The notes under the pieces are model-generated. The model was not told the DNA's origin. It saw only the letters and a program-made list of their open reading frames with translations, and did no database searches. Shown here piece by piece: positions 49,340-61,304 of a DNA stretch of 64,000 bases; within the stretch, counting starts at the first letter, position 1, and each line of letters opens with the position of its first letter. Source of the stretch: Drosophila persimilis (taxonomy: Eukaryota > Arthropoda > Insecta > Diptera > Drosophilidae); NCBI RefSeq assembly GCF_003286085.1, contig NW_020825312.1, positions 1 to 64,000 on the forward strand. Direction: 5' to 3'. The position numbers and the translations under genes are program-made.

Positions 49340-50330
49340 TTCGGTTCTAAAATAGACAAATATTTAAATGAAATGAAATGGAATTCCCTTTTGTAGGAGT
49401 TTTATTTCATATAAATAAGAAATATATATATTTTAAGTACGAAAAAATTTCTTTTTTTAATGAAAATAATATTTAATTTTAATATGAAATATATGCATTT
49501 AAATATATTTTTATTTTAAATATTTACATATACAATTATTTTACATATAAAATATATTTTTTTAAATATGAAATATTTGTGTTACATACGAAATATGTTT
49601 TTTTAAATATTAAATTTATTTATTAAAAATTATACATATAATTGTAATTCAAATATTCTCATATTAATGCCAAATATAATTCCTTATGTAGGAAATATAT
49701 TTAATTTAAATAATACGTTTTTTTTTTAAATATGAAATAGATTTTTTTATTAATGAAATATATTTCATATTAATATAAAATAATATATAATATAAAATAG
49801 TATATTTTTATTTTTTTAAATTATTTTACTATTGACATACATATATTTCTTTAAATATAAAATATATTTTTATTTTCTGTAATTAATTTAATTAATTCTT
49901 TTTCAAACATGAAATATATTTAATATTAAAATGTGAAATATTTATAACTCAAATATTTATTCTAAATACGAAATACATATCTTCATTAATGAAATGAATA
50001 TTTAATTTTAATAAAAAATATAGTATATTTCTTTTAAAATATTAAATATATTTATTTTACATATAAAATGTATTTTTACATATAAAATAAATTTAATTTA
50101 AATATAAAATATATGTTTTATTTGTTTAAATATGAAATATGTTTGATGTATTTAAATTTAAATAAATAAATAAATAATAAATAAATAATTAAAAAAATTT
50201 AATTATAAAATATTTAAAATTTTTTTAAATATGAAATATAATTTTATTAAATAAGAAATATATTTTTTTAAGTATGAAATCTATTAAATTTAAATATAAA
50301 ATATATATACCTCAAATATTTGCATCTTAA
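49340..50330. repeat. AT-rich island 8
   Basis: Built of AAATATGAAATATATTTTT variants. A longer-range anchor, ATTCAAATATTCTCATATTAATGCC near 49647, is echoed at the right edge near 50310 (CTCAAATATTTGCATCTTAATGCC) and partly near 49937, giving intervals of roughly 290-370 bp. No gene is seen. Confidence 0.7.
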
Positions 50331-51739
50331 TGCCAAAATATTAGCGAAAAAGCATTCCCTTGTGCAATTTCCACTCGCGGCTCAAATCTTTTGTATAAAT
50401 CGAGGTGCAAAGATACAAATTTCGGCGGCCTTTCGCGGGGCCCATCGGATCCTTGACAGATCACAAGCCGTGCCCTTTACAGCCCTGCGAGCACTGGGTA
50501 GCCATTGGATTACCCTTCAATAGAGATGTTTCGGAGGAGAGTGCTCCGGGTACGTATCACTTTCCATCTCTGTCTCGCCCTTTTTTTTGCTTTCTTTTTT
50601 CTGTGATAGGCCGAACTCATTTGATATGCGCTTTGATTTTGCTTTGCTTTGCTGGCCTTTCTTTTGGTTCTGCTCTTTCTTCTGGGGCTGCCTTGTACTT
50701 TTGTTTATTTGCTTTAATAAATTAATTAATTGGCCTGCGGCTAGTCGACGGGGAACAGGGGCAGGCGGGGGGACAGGGACAGGGGCAGGGGCAGCAACCA
50801 TTCTAAGAACCGAAATAAATAAGCAAAATATTTGCTTTAATTTACAAGTACCCCAACCCCGACCCCGACACCGACCCCGACCCCTGGTGGAGTGGGGCAG
50901 AGCCGGGCTAGTGGCATCCTTTGTGGCCCGCTTTCGTTTCCATTTACAAATTGCATTAGATTAAAGCGCGATAAAGCGCGGGGCGCGTTCACTTGGCATG
51001 ATTTCGACTTATTTGCACTTACAAAAAGGCCAAGCAAAGTGGCTCCAGCTCCGCTCCAGCTCCAGCTCCTCCCCAATGCCCGTGTTGGTTATATCTTCCA
51101 CGCCTTGCACATTTTATAAAACTGGGAACTGGGAACTGGGAACCGGCAACTGGCGGCCATGTAGAACATGGTTAATTAGCAATTAATGAAGCGATAATGA
51201 AGCCAAGATAAACGACAAACGCAGACAACTACAACGACGACGACGGGTACGGCGACGACGGCTACGGGATGATGACGATGACGATGACAACGAGAGGAGG
51301 ATGGATGTGGTGCTGGGGCGCGCGGGCAGGAGACTTTTAGCTTGATGGAGACTCTGGAGACCCAGTAGAGGCCTTCACATCAGCTCTGCGGTTATCTCTT
51401 ACTTACTCTCCTACCCCCCCACCCCTCCACCCTCTCTCTGTGTGTGTGTGTGCTTTGGAACGGCCTTGACGAGGATGGGGATTTAGGATGTAGCCCCCCT
51501 GCCCGGCCCTGCCCTGCCCTGCCCGCTGCCGATGCGGCTGCTATTTCTGCAGGATGCGGATAAGCATGAATTGCCACTTGGCTGGGGATCTAGAGATGGT
51601 GCCACTGACTAGGTCACCTCTCCCACTAAGCCCGATTAAAGCCCGAAAGATTCATTGACACGTACCACAGGCAGTACTTTTCGGTACTTGTTTCTTGGAT
51701 CCCTCCCAGCACTACAACTCCATTTTTTAGGCGCGTTAC
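50331..51739. other. Noncoding stretch, no gene seen
   Basis: Contains GGGACAGGGGCAGGGGCAG near 50770-50793, CCCCGACCCCGACACCGACC near 50856-50882, GACGACGACG near 51233-51290 and GGAACTGGGAACTGGGAACC near 51123-51142. Open frames are short and lack domains. Confidence 0.6.
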
Positions 51740-52640
51740 TAGTCACCATAAAAATATCGTCTTTATTTAATAATACTTTAGTGTTTATTGATAATCTTTA
51801 TTTGAATGTAATTATAAATAATAATAGATTAGATATTAGATTTAAAAAGAAATTGACATTTTTTTTTTCTATTTTCTATTTATTTATTATATTATCTATT
51901 TTATTTATTTAGTTTTTTTATTTCAACAATTACTTTTATGAGATTATAAAATTAATATTGAAAAATAAGTATGTTTTTTCCATATATCTTTAAGTTTTTT
52001 TTATCTTTTTGTTTTTCATTTATTTATTATATTATATTATCTATTTAATTTATAAATTTTTTGGTATTCAAATTTTTTTATTTTATTTTTTTTTTAATTT
52101 AATAATTATTTTTTTTTATTTCATCATCATTTTATTAATTATTTTGTAGTGTATCAGTCACCATAAAAATTGTATCTTAATTTTAATAGCAATTCAATTT
52201 AAACAATTTGGAATGTTGATGATCCTTATTTGAATATATTTAGTTAAAAAAAATATTAGTTAAAAAAAAAAAATATATATTTTTTCGTATTTTTTAATAT
52301 TTATTTATTTTATTATCTATTTTATTTATTAATTTTTTGTTTCAACAATTTTTATATGGCATTATAATATTATATTAAAACACAAATATTTTTTTTATTT
52401 GTTTTATATATTTTTTTTTAACCTTATCATCATTTCATTCATCATTTTTTTGGGTAAAAGTCACCATAAAAATGTTATCTTAGTTTTCATTATAATCTAA
52501 TAATGATTGGTATGATGATTCATAATCATTTGCTTAAAAATAATATGTTTTTTTCTATTTATTTTTAAGTTTTTTCTTCTATTTATTATATTTATTTATA
52601 AGTATTTTTTTTCAACAATTTTTTTTATTGGATTACAACG
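51740..52640. repeat. AT-rich island 9 (300-400-bp tandem unit)
   Basis: AGTCACCATAAAAAT occurs at about 51741, 52155 and 52464. Each copy is followed at similar distances by a TCTTTATTTAAT-like stretch, GATTAT or GATGATCCTTATTTGAAT-like sequence, a T/A run and TTTCAACAATT. Three copies with intervals of about 410 and 310 bp. No gene is seen. Confidence 0.8.
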
Positions 52641-54111
52641 TAAATTTTGTACAATCGAGAACGATGTCACCCAGATTTCAGTATTAAAGATATGTCCCCA
52701 AACCCCAATCTATCGCCTTGTGTTGGAGATATATATCGGCTAAAGTCCCCCATCATCGCCCACATCCCGTGGCTGTTTCTGTTTCCGTGGCTGTGGCACA
52801 TCTCTAGCTCTTCGGCCGGACATACGTTTGTTTCTTATTTTTTTTCCTGTGGTTCTTTTTTCTCCTGCTATTCTCCTTTAAATTAAAATTTTGTTTTTTT
52901 CAGTTGTGTGTGTGTGTGTGTATTTTTTTTGCCTCTTCTGTCCCCCCCCCTTAGTCCCCCCAGTCCCTGCTCCACGGGCTGATTTTCAAGCGCGCGAAAT
53001 TGTATCATTTCCTTGGAAAAAACATCTTTTTTTTTTTTGTATTTTGGGTGTTTTTTTTTTGCTTTTTTTTTTCGTTGATTTTATTTTAAGGCTAATTAGT
53101 TTGCCGGTGCTGCCGCTTGGCCTGAAAGTTTCCTGTCACTTGCAGTGGCAGTGGCAGTGGCAGTGGCAAAAGGCGTTGCCAATTAGGTCCTGCCGGCAGA
53201 ACGGACAGGGGAATGGACTGGGGCTTGACCTTGATGCCTGGCGATTGGGTTTTGGGTTTGGGTTTGGGTTTGGGTTTGAGGCAAGGCCTCTGTGGGAGCC
53301 TGGATTGAGTCAAAGTTCGTATAAATCGGTAAATTCTTCCTGGTTTTCCAGCCATCATGGCCGTTCCCCCCACTAATGGTTGGCCATTGATCAAGCTCGT
53401 AATCTGCTGTACAAGAGGCAGGAAAATCTGCTGGCAGTTGTTGCCTCTTCCCCGTCCCCTGCCCCACCGCCTTATGACAGCATTACAACGGCAACAGCGA
53501 TCTAATTTTCATGTTGTTTGATAGAAAAGTCTTGTATTGCATTCGATTCATGCCAGGAATTTATCACACAGCATCCAGGCATCCCAAGAAGTTGCAGCCA
53601 CAATCTGGCCTCCCTCAACATGGCTGCTGCTGCCTCCGACATTCCTGCTGCCGCTGCTGCCGCTGCTGCCTCCGTCGCCTGTTTAAATATTATCAAAAAT
53701 TGTGTATCTCGAGGCTTGGAAGCTTCCTGAAACGGAGTCTGATGTTGCCTGTTGCCTGTTGTTGCCTCGACTGGGCATAGCAAACATGCTCATAGTTGTT
53801 GCCGCAGGGATGCTTGACTGGCGATCGCAACAACAGCCAGGGCAGCCACCGAGTGCCCGCTGCCCCAAGGCGAGGCACAAAATACCCTTCTCGCCCCCCC
53901 TGGCCGGGGGGCCATGTGCCACAACTGTTGTGGCGGCGGCTGTGGCGGCTCTGGCGCTGTACGAGATTCAACAATGATTGCATTTTCATTTGCATTTTAA
54001 GTCACGGTGCAACGGAAAGCAAGGCAAACTCGTAAGAAGTCGGCGAGGGGTCGAGATCTCACTTGGCAGCAAGTGTTGTCCGCTGTGGCAGCAGCAGCTG
54101 CTGTTGGAGCT

Positions 54112-54112
<1 letters not shown>

Positions 54113-54144
<32 letters not shown>
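54113..54144. repeat. Poly-C run (32)
   Basis: An uninterrupted run of 32 C, the second longest in the window. It produces poly-proline or poly-glycine in chance frames on both strands. Confidence 0.85.
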
Positions 54145-55417
54145 AGGAAACAGGTTTCCTCGTTTTTTTTTCTTTCTTTCTTTGAGCCAAAAACTAAACA
54201 CATGCCGACGCTGCCGCCGCCGCCAAGATTGAAATGCAAATCAGTTAATGCTGCCGATGCTGCTTCTGCCCCTTGCGGATGTGTATCCCCATAGTCCAGG
54301 GGCGGCGCGGAGGGGGGCTCCCAATCCCTGACTGATGATGTTCGCCGCTGTCTCTGGGTGCCTGCTGTCGCTGTTATTATATAATTGGCAACCAAGAGGG
54401 GGCAAGGGGGCACCCCCCCCTCTACACAAAAGCCAAACAAATGCCGGAGCCCTTAATGCCGGGGCTCTGGGGCTCATAAAAATGAAAATTTGTGCGACAG
54501 ATTTTTTGCCAGGGACTAATCTTGGACAACAGCTGGTCGGGGTCTTTCGTCCTTCGTCCTTCGTCCCTCCTCTTGTGTGTGTGTGTGTCCTGTGTCCACT
54601 CATCTCGATTACGAGGTGTAAATTTACTGACGCACATAAAGCCATTTGGCAGCAGGCCCCCCCTGCCCTGCCCCCCGCCCCACCAATTCATATATTTACC
54701 GTTTACCCACCCCGTGCCCCCTCCCTCCTCCACATTGGCATTATGAGAGTTAAGCTTTTTGGCCATTTTATGCTCTGGGTCCTTGGCTCCTCATTTGTGT
54801 CGGGATTTTTGGGGGAATTTGGCTGGACTTTACATTTGATATGTGCGCCACGGGATATGTGCCCCAAGTTGCCAGATCCTTGGCCATATCTCCTGCTTAG
54901 ACGCCGCCAATCATCTACGGATACCCGCCATAAGCCACCCAGAGAGCGGCTCTCCTCCACACGCCACTCTATGGCTTTCAAAAGTGATTGCAACATTAAC
55001 ACTTGCCGAGAGTTGCCCCTCCCCCCCGCCCCCTCGCCATCGCAAAGGGCAACCTTTGCCCTCTAGTGATGTGTGGCATCGTCATCATCATCAACGCCTG
55101 GCAACGCCGGCTGTGGCCTTTATCAATGCACCTTTTTCGTGCTGCTTGCCTCCTTGGTGCCTCCTTGGGGCCTCTTCTGGCTGTTTACATAACCATGGCG
55201 GCATGCCACTTTAGTGGGCGTGTCCCCCAAGAAAAAGGGAACAAAACTTGTGCTAAAATTAATGCACGACCAGGCGATGCGGCGATGGGGCGATGCGGGG
55301 ATGAGGATGAGTAAACTGGCCTTTCATCAGGTTTTGGCCATATATTTCCAACAGCCACCAATGTCGATCATCAAGCCCCGATGCTGGTGTAGATTTTTCG
55401 AACCCATAATTACCAGA

Positions 55418-55451
<34 letters not shown>

Positions 55452-55556
55452 TCCATCCTGTGTGTGTGTATAGAAAATTGTGCAGGGAAACACCGTAGAG
55501 ATCTAGCCACGTTTTCTGGGAGATTCCGAGCATGATTTAAAGGGCAGACTGCCTTC

Positions 55557-55760
55557 CCTGGCCCGTTCCAGGCCCGTCCCCAAGCGTCCCAGGCCGTCCC
55601 CAGGCCTTCTGCAAGCGTTCCAGGCCCGTCCCTGTCCCGTCTCTAACCGCCTTAGCCCGTCCCAACCCGTCCAGGCCCGTCCCCAAGCATCCCATCCCAA
55701 CCCCAGCCCGTCCCCAGCTCGTCCCCTGGCGTTCCAGCCCGTCTCTGTCCCTTCTCCAGC
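55557..55760. repeat. GC-rich GCCCGTCCC minisatellite
   Basis: About fifteen variants of CAGGCCCGTCCC, with CCAAGCGTCCCAGG, CCTGTCCCGTCTC and similar spacers, at a spacing of 12-25 bp. A small cluster of the same word occurs near 25955-25985. Confidence 0.75.
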
Positions 55761-56895
55761 CGCCCCGTCCCCTGTCCGTGTTTGGTATTGTGGCCGAAAG
55801 TGATTGTACTTTATAGATTGTAGACCTTTGCTGACTGGCAGTCGTCTGTGGTTCGGTTGTTCGGTTGTGCAACGTGTAAGACACGGTTGTGGCAACTTTG
55901 GTGGCCAGGAATGCCAGCAGAGAAGAGATCTTTGAGGTTTTGGAATTCGTCAAGGGTTGAATCTACATATATCCTCCCTTCTATAAACCCCCGATAGATC
56001 CCAAAAAGGCCATTAATGATCTACCCCCCAACCACCTCCCAACCCCCCGTTTTACGATCCATTGAAGAGTGAAATTGCGACAGAGCTTTTCGTCTAATGA
56101 GTGGCAGCGGAATCGCGGGCCCCCAAGGCCTTTGCCACTTATAGAGATTGAGGATTTCGTGCAATATTAATTAGGGGAACACTTACGGGCCGGTTTGAAA
56201 TCATAACAGCTGTGACGTAACAAATGGCAACAGCAGGGGGTGCCGCCAACCCGTCAGGAGCGTAAAATCAACCACTTGAAGTGCCGTTTTTTTATGCAAG
56301 CCCGAATTGAGACATGAAACATTTTTCCGTGCGGGCCCCTGACCCCTGGAACAACCCCTAATGAAGCCATCAACTCACGGAACTTGCCACCGAATGTTGC
56401 CTGTCTGCCTGCCTGCCTGCCTGCCTGTGTGTGTGTGCTTGACCATACGCGTTAAGGAGAGCCTTTTGATGTTGCCTAAGCATTTGATCAAATAGTTGTA
56501 AAAAAAAACCAATCCAGGGCTGCACGGGGAGACTTTAAAGGGCAGCCAAAAGACGCAGATTGAATGCGGGTCAACCCCTGCACCCCTCCACCCCTGCACC
56601 CCCGCCCAAAGACCAATGCACTTTGCGAAAAGAGACCACAACAAATAATGTTAACGAGCTCGCGGCCGGGGATTACAATCAGTGACAGAAGGCAAACCAG
56701 ATCTAATCTCTGGGACAGGGACAGGGACAGGGAGATTCTGCATATGCTGGGTCAAGTGCTGGGTGGGGGCAGGGGGCAGGGGAGGCAGAGCCATTAACAG
56801 CTAATTGAGGACATTTACATTAAGCCCATGAATGCTGTTCGAAGATCACCTCCAAGACCCATAATCTTTCGTCTTTCGGCCGCCTTTCGACGCAC

Positions 56896-56967
56896 GGCTC
56901 GTTGGTCTAGGGGTATGATTTCCGCTTAGGGTGCGGGAGGTCCCGGGTTCAAATCCCGGACGAGCCC
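56896..56967 (+). tRNA. tRNA-Pro (AGG)
   Basis: A 72-nt cloverleaf. The acceptor stem GGCTCGT pairs with ACGAGCC (56960-56966), with discriminator C. The A box TGGTCTAGGGG is at 56903-56913 and the B box GGTTCAAATCC at 56946-56956. The anticodon stem TCCGC/GCGGG encloses the loop TTAGGGT with anticodon AGG at 56928-56930. A T run at 56983-56990 serves as the Pol III terminator. It decodes proline CCU codons (CCN with wobble inosine). There is no intron. Confidence 0.95.
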
Positions 56968-56980
56968 AAGTCTTGGAGTT

Positions 56981-56990
56981 TCTTTTTTTT
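56981..56990 (+). terminator. Pol III terminator of tRNA-Pro
   Basis: TCTTTTTTTT starting about 14 nt after the mature 3' end. Confidence 0.85.
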
Positions 56991-57939
56991 AACGATATTT
57001 AAACAATTATTTGCCAAAGGCAGAGCACAGTATGGATTACAATTACGGAAGACGACGTATGGGACAATGCAACAGACGGGAGACGGGGAGACGGGTGACG
57101 GGGAGACTCGGGGGGCACTCGATTGAAAGCTGACGCCCCGCCAGGCATGGCTTGGGCCTCGACACTCGACTCGAGACGCAGTCTAGACCGGGCCAATGAA
57201 TTTTATGCATTGAAAATTAACACAACAAACTTTTCGGCTTGGCTGCCCAAGCAGATACCAGAGACCGGCCAGAGACCGACCAGAGACCGACATGGGCAAA
57301 GCTTATGGCTGTCATTACCGTTTAACATGCAGAACGAGGAGAGAGGAGAGAGGGGGGAGTGGGGAGGGGTGGGTTGGGAGACCAAAATCCATTTGCCTAC
57401 CCCCCGGGGGACCCACAGGCAGATCTCTTTCGCATTGTAATAATACGGCACTCAACTCTTGCCATCCCCCCCTGCCACCCCCCTTGCCGTCCCCTCCCTG
57501 CCCGTCACTCTGAACATGTATCCGATTGCAGTCCATAACAGCTGGGAAGCACGTAAATCTCATTGTTTCGATGCGTTTTGCATGCGTTTGAAGTGTCTGG
57601 TTGTCGATTTCGATTTCGATTTCAATGCCATGCCAGCCACAAACACACACGGCCTCTGTCTCAGTCCTCAGTCTCCGTCCAGCATCATCAACGACGTCTG
57701 GCAATGCCACAGCCACTGCCACTGTCACTGCCACCGCCTCCTGTGGAAGTGAGGCTGCATTTGATAGCCTCCGCCTGCCCACACTCCTCCTCCGGGGGGA
57801 TACTTTCTGTAATGTATATTTCGATACCCATTAAACAGGAGCGTGCACACGGATATGTTTCTCAGTTCTCAAATGTATAGGAAAATATCTTTAAACATAA
57901 ATCTGCAGCCTAGGATTGGGAGAGCAGAGAACTGCTTAT
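56991..57939. other. Noncoding stretch, no gene seen
   Basis: GGGAGACGGGGAGACGGG repeats near 57080-57108, GAGACCGACCAGAGACC near 57262-57290, GATTTCGATTTC repeats near 57606-57625 and GCCACTGCCACTGTCACTGCC near 57706-57734. Open frames are repeat-driven. Confidence 0.6.
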
Positions 57940-58860
57940 CCGCTTCACTAAATAAACACAAAATTCGGAGCTAATCAATAAGAATAAATTAGCAAATATT
58001 CATTAAAAAAAAAATAAATACATAACAACATAAAAATGGGAGTAAAAAAATATAAAACTATGTTAAATTCAAATATTATAAAAGTTGTTTTACAAATTAC
58101 ATTATTAAAAATAAATAAATTAAAAATATAAATTTATTCATTTAAAAAAAATGTAAAAAACTAATATAAATAAATAAAACAATACAAAATTATGGTAAAC
58201 TCAATCCATTGTAAAAGTAGTTGCAATAACTACTAAATAAAAACAGATAAAAACAAAATAAATATTAATTTGAATAACTACAGTACAGTTGATTGTTTAT
58301 TATTAAAAAAAAAAAGAAATATATTTATATTATTTAAAAAATGAATTAAATTAAATAAATAAATAAAAAAAAAGGGTAATAAAACAATACAAAATTATGT
58401 TAAATTCAATCCATTATACAACATATTTTAATAATTACAGTACAGTGATTTGTGTATTATATAAACAAAAATAAATAAAAAATATATATTCATTTAAAAA
58501 AAAAAAAATTAAATAAATAAATAAAAAACGTGGAAAATAACAATAACAATAACAAAATATTTGTATAATTACAGCACAGTTAATTGTGCATTATAAAAAA
58601 TAAATACAAAATATGTATTAATTTAAACAAATAAAACAAAAATAAAAAAATGGTAATAAAACCATAAAAATTATGCTAAATTCAACCCATTATAGAGGTA
58701 ATTTTAATAATTACAGTTAATTGTTATTATTAAAAAAATAATTTATAAATAAATAAGAAATATCTATGTAAAATATAATAATAAAATAAAATATACATTA
58801 TTATTAAATACACATATAAAAATTTAAAAAAAAATTAAAAAAATATATAAATGGTATTCC
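57940..58860. repeat. AT-rich island 10 (about 200-270-bp unit)
   Basis: ACAAAATTATG(G/T)TAAA(C/T)TCAATCCATT variants occur near 58185, 58390 and 58667, with a weaker copy near 58050. Each is followed by AATAACTACAGTACAGTT-like sequence and ATTGTGTATTAT. The rest is poly-A and AAATAAATAAAT. No gene is seen. Confidence 0.8.
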
Positions 58861-59477
58861 TGAGGTCGTTTCGTTACGTCTTTGGCGATTATTCCTTATT
58901 TGATTTTTTTTCGAAGCTGACAAATACATCACAGCAGCTGGCAGGGGGTTAAGGCTTGTGGTTTCAGCACCGCCGCCGCATTGGCAAGGGCCGGGGGAGG
59001 AACAAGGGGCACGCCACGCGCTCTCCGAAGCCTGCGGGCTCTGCAATTGACTTGAACTCGTGGCGCATCAATTCTGTGTGTGACTGTGTGTCTGTGTGGC
59101 CACGTTTGGCAGTGTGGGGCTGCGGTTTGTGTGATTTTTATGATGAGGCCCCCGGGCAACACCGAACACCGAACACCGAGCGCCGAGGCATCGCCAGCTT
59201 CAATTCGGTTTTGATTGCCCTGGCGGAAACGGTGCTCAGGTTACGATTTAGCAACGATTTAGCCAAGCATGAAATGGCAACACTGCAGCACTTAACCACA
59301 TGGCAACCAACACAGCAACACCACACACCAATGACACCGTCTTTTATCAAGCTTTTATCACCCGAAGGTGCGTCTCTGCGTCTCTGCGTCTCTGCGTCCA
59401 CCCACTCGAATATGTTTTGCCTATCTATAAATAGCCCGCTGCCAGAAGCCTGAACACGGGCCGCCCTCTCCGCATGT
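58861..59477. other. Noncoding stretch upstream of tRNA-Leu
   Basis: Includes ACACCGAACACCGAACACCG near 59160-59178 and GCGTCTCTGCGTCTCTGCG near 59371-59395. No gene is seen; frames that run on into the tRNA are artefacts. Confidence 0.6.
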
Positions 59478-59613
59478 GTCAGGATGGCCGAGCGGTCTAA
59501 GGCGCCAGACTCAAGAGCTATACCCAAGACTCTTGCCCTTCCCAGGAGGGTGTGTTGTGCAATGAGCGTTCTGGTCCTCTCTGAGGGCGTGGGTTCGAAT
59601 CCCACTTCTGACA
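59478..59613 (+). tRNA. tRNA-Leu (CAA), intron-containing
   Basis: The acceptor stem GTCAGGA pairs with TTCTGAC (59606-59612), with discriminator A at 59613. The A box TGGCCGAGCGG is at about 59485-59495 and the B box GGTTCGAATCC at 59592-59602. Anticodon stem CCAGA (59505-59509) pairs with TCTGG (59570-59574), and the anticodon CAA is at 59512-59514. A 53-nt intron at 59516-59568 lies one base 3' of the anticodon, the canonical site. Its CTCTTG (59530-59535) can pair with CAAGAG spanning the anticodon, as expected for precursor recognition by the splicing endonuclease. The long variable arm is typical of leucine tRNAs. A T run follows at 59619. It decodes UUG. Confidence 0.96.
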
Positions 59614-60640
59614 AATCTTTTTTTTCTATTTTATTTTCTATTTTATGCTTTTTTCGATTTTTATAAATATTCTCAATATTTTAAAATATTTCTTTTTTTC
59701 AAGTGTTTTTCCCTTAAAATTAATTCCTTTAAATAATGAAAATATTACTTTTCTATTACCAAAATCGATCTAATACTGATTAATTTACGAGTCGCACTTC
59801 TGACAAATCTTTTTTTCTATTTTATACTTTTTTCGATTTTTTATAAATATTCTCAATATTTTAAAATATTTCTTTCCTGCAAAATATTTTATCTAATAAT
59901 TCTTTTTTTTCAAGTGTTTTTCCCTTAAAATTAATTCTTTTAAAAAATGAAAATATTACTTGTCTATTGCCCAAATCTATTCTTCTAATACTGATTAATT
60001 TTCTAATACCACTTCTGACAAATCTTTTGTTTTATTTTTATTTCCTTTTTTTCTTGTTTTTTATATTTTATGCTTTTTTGATTTTCCATAAATATTCTCA
60101 ATATTTGATATTAATTCCTTCCTTCAAAATATTTTTTCTAATAATAATAATATTACTACCATAAAATATTTTCTAATAATTTTTTTGTTTTCAATTGTTT
60201 TTCCTTTAAAATAAATTCCTTTAAATAATGCACATATTACTTTTCTATTGCCCAAATTTATCCTTCTAATACTGATTAATTTTCCAATCGCACTTCCGAC
60301 AAATTTTTTTTGTTAATATTTTTTCTTTATTCTCTTTTTTTCTTCCTTTCTATTTTATTTCTACTTTATTTTTATTTTTTTTTTTTTCTAATTTTTTGTC
60401 ATTACTCTCTTTTTTTCTTAATATTTGTTTTTTTTTTCTAATTTGTTTCTTCTTTTCTATTTCATGTTTTTTTTTTTTTATTTTTTATAAATAAATATAT
60501 AAATATTCTCAATATTTTAAATTAATTCCTATCTTCAAAATATATATTTTTTCAAGTGTTTTTCCCTTAAAATAAATTCTATTAAATAGTGAAAATATTA
60601 CTCATCTGTTGCCTAAATTTATCCTTCTAATAATAGTTAT
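59606..60640 (+). repeat. Tandem array seeded by the tRNA-Leu 3' end (island 11)
   Basis: The tRNA tail plus its trailer, CACTTCTGACAAATCTTTT, is at 59603. It recurs at 59795 (preceded by GAGTCG, resembling the T-arm strand GAATCC), at 60010 and, slightly changed (CACTTCCGACAAATTTTTT), at 60291. Each copy is followed by TCTATTTTAT, TTTTTTCGATTTT and ATAAATATTCTCAATATTTT. The copies at 59795, 60010 and 60291 are each preceded by CCAAATTTATCCTTCTAATACTGATTAATTT-like sequence, whose last occurrence (near 60611) closes the array. Intervals are 192, 215 and 281 bp. Apart from the first, the copies lack A and B boxes and cannot be functional tRNA genes. Confidence 0.85.
59619..59625 (+). terminator. 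Pol III terminator of tRNA-Leu
   Basis: A T run begins 5-6 nt after the mature 3' end, within AAATCTTTTTTTTC. The same run is repeated with each tRNA-tail copy downstream. Confidence 0.85.
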
Positions 60641-60848
60641 TTTTCATCGGATTTACTGTCCCCTGAGCCCCCCAAGCCCCTGAAATGCATTGTTTCGCCA
60701 CTAATTAGGCTTCGTTTTGGAATTTATTTCCTCTTTTATGGGCCTTCGAGCACGTGTTCGGATGTGCCACTCGAGTGCACTTGTCAAAGTTCTGGAGAGA
60801 TGTCGCCCACACTGGCTCCGCCGCAGACAATACCAAACACAAGACAGA

Positions 60849-60874
60849 GATAGATAGATAGATAGATAGATAGA
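60849..60874. repeat. GATA tetranucleotide microsatellite
   Basis: Six uninterrupted GATA copies. Confidence 0.85.
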
Positions 60875-61017
60875 CCGATAGACCGACCACTAAGACACGC
60901 GTGCCACACACCCACACGCCGACGGCCAGCTGGAAACTCAATTTAAATCCAGTGCATATGCAGAGTGTCACGTAATTTCAATTACATAGCTCTCTCTCTC
61001 TGTCGCTCTCTTTCGCA

Positions 61018-61038
61018 GGGGGGGGGGGGGGGGGGGGG
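61018..61038. repeat. Poly-G run (21)
   Basis: An uninterrupted run of 21 G, 266 bp left of a 30-C run with which it is complementary. Confidence 0.85.
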
Positions 61039-61303
61039 ACAAGTTTTATAAAGTAAGCCAAGCGACAACGGTGCGTTGCATGCCCCGTACGTAGCGTACC
61101 GCTTGCCCCAGGAAAGTGGGCCCCGAACGCGTGTTGCATGTCAATCAGGGAATGCACTTGTTGTCCCACACCAGAGAGGGGAAGGGGGGGACAAAGCCAA
61201 GGTCTGACAATGGCCACTAGGCGGCTTAGTGACCCATAATGCGGCGTTTGCCAAGAGACCAATTGAGTTAGCGCACTTCCTGTCACTCTTTCGCCTCTCT
61301 GCG

Positions 61304-61304
<1 letters not shown>

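Larger units (their letters stand above)
52641..56895. other. Noncoding stretch with minisatellites
   Basis: Holds GTGGCA repeats at about 53143-53168, a TTTGGG hexamer run at 53246-53278, CTGCCG repeats near 53646-53670, 32 C at 54113-54144, a CCAG run at 55419-55451 and a GCCCGTCCC-type minisatellite at about 55557-55760. The longest chance frame (54335-55066, plus) passes through a GT repeat and a C tract and shows no domain. Confidence 0.6.

Noticed and set aside
54335-55066. 243-codon plus-strand open frame
   Set aside because: It crosses a C tract and a GT dinucleotide repeat (read as VCVCV), has no domain, and competing frames are open on both strands.
59138-59666. Protein-like frames over the tRNA-Leu gene on both strands
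   Set aside because: Translated tRNA sequence; this pattern is a familiar spurious ORF over leucine tRNAs.
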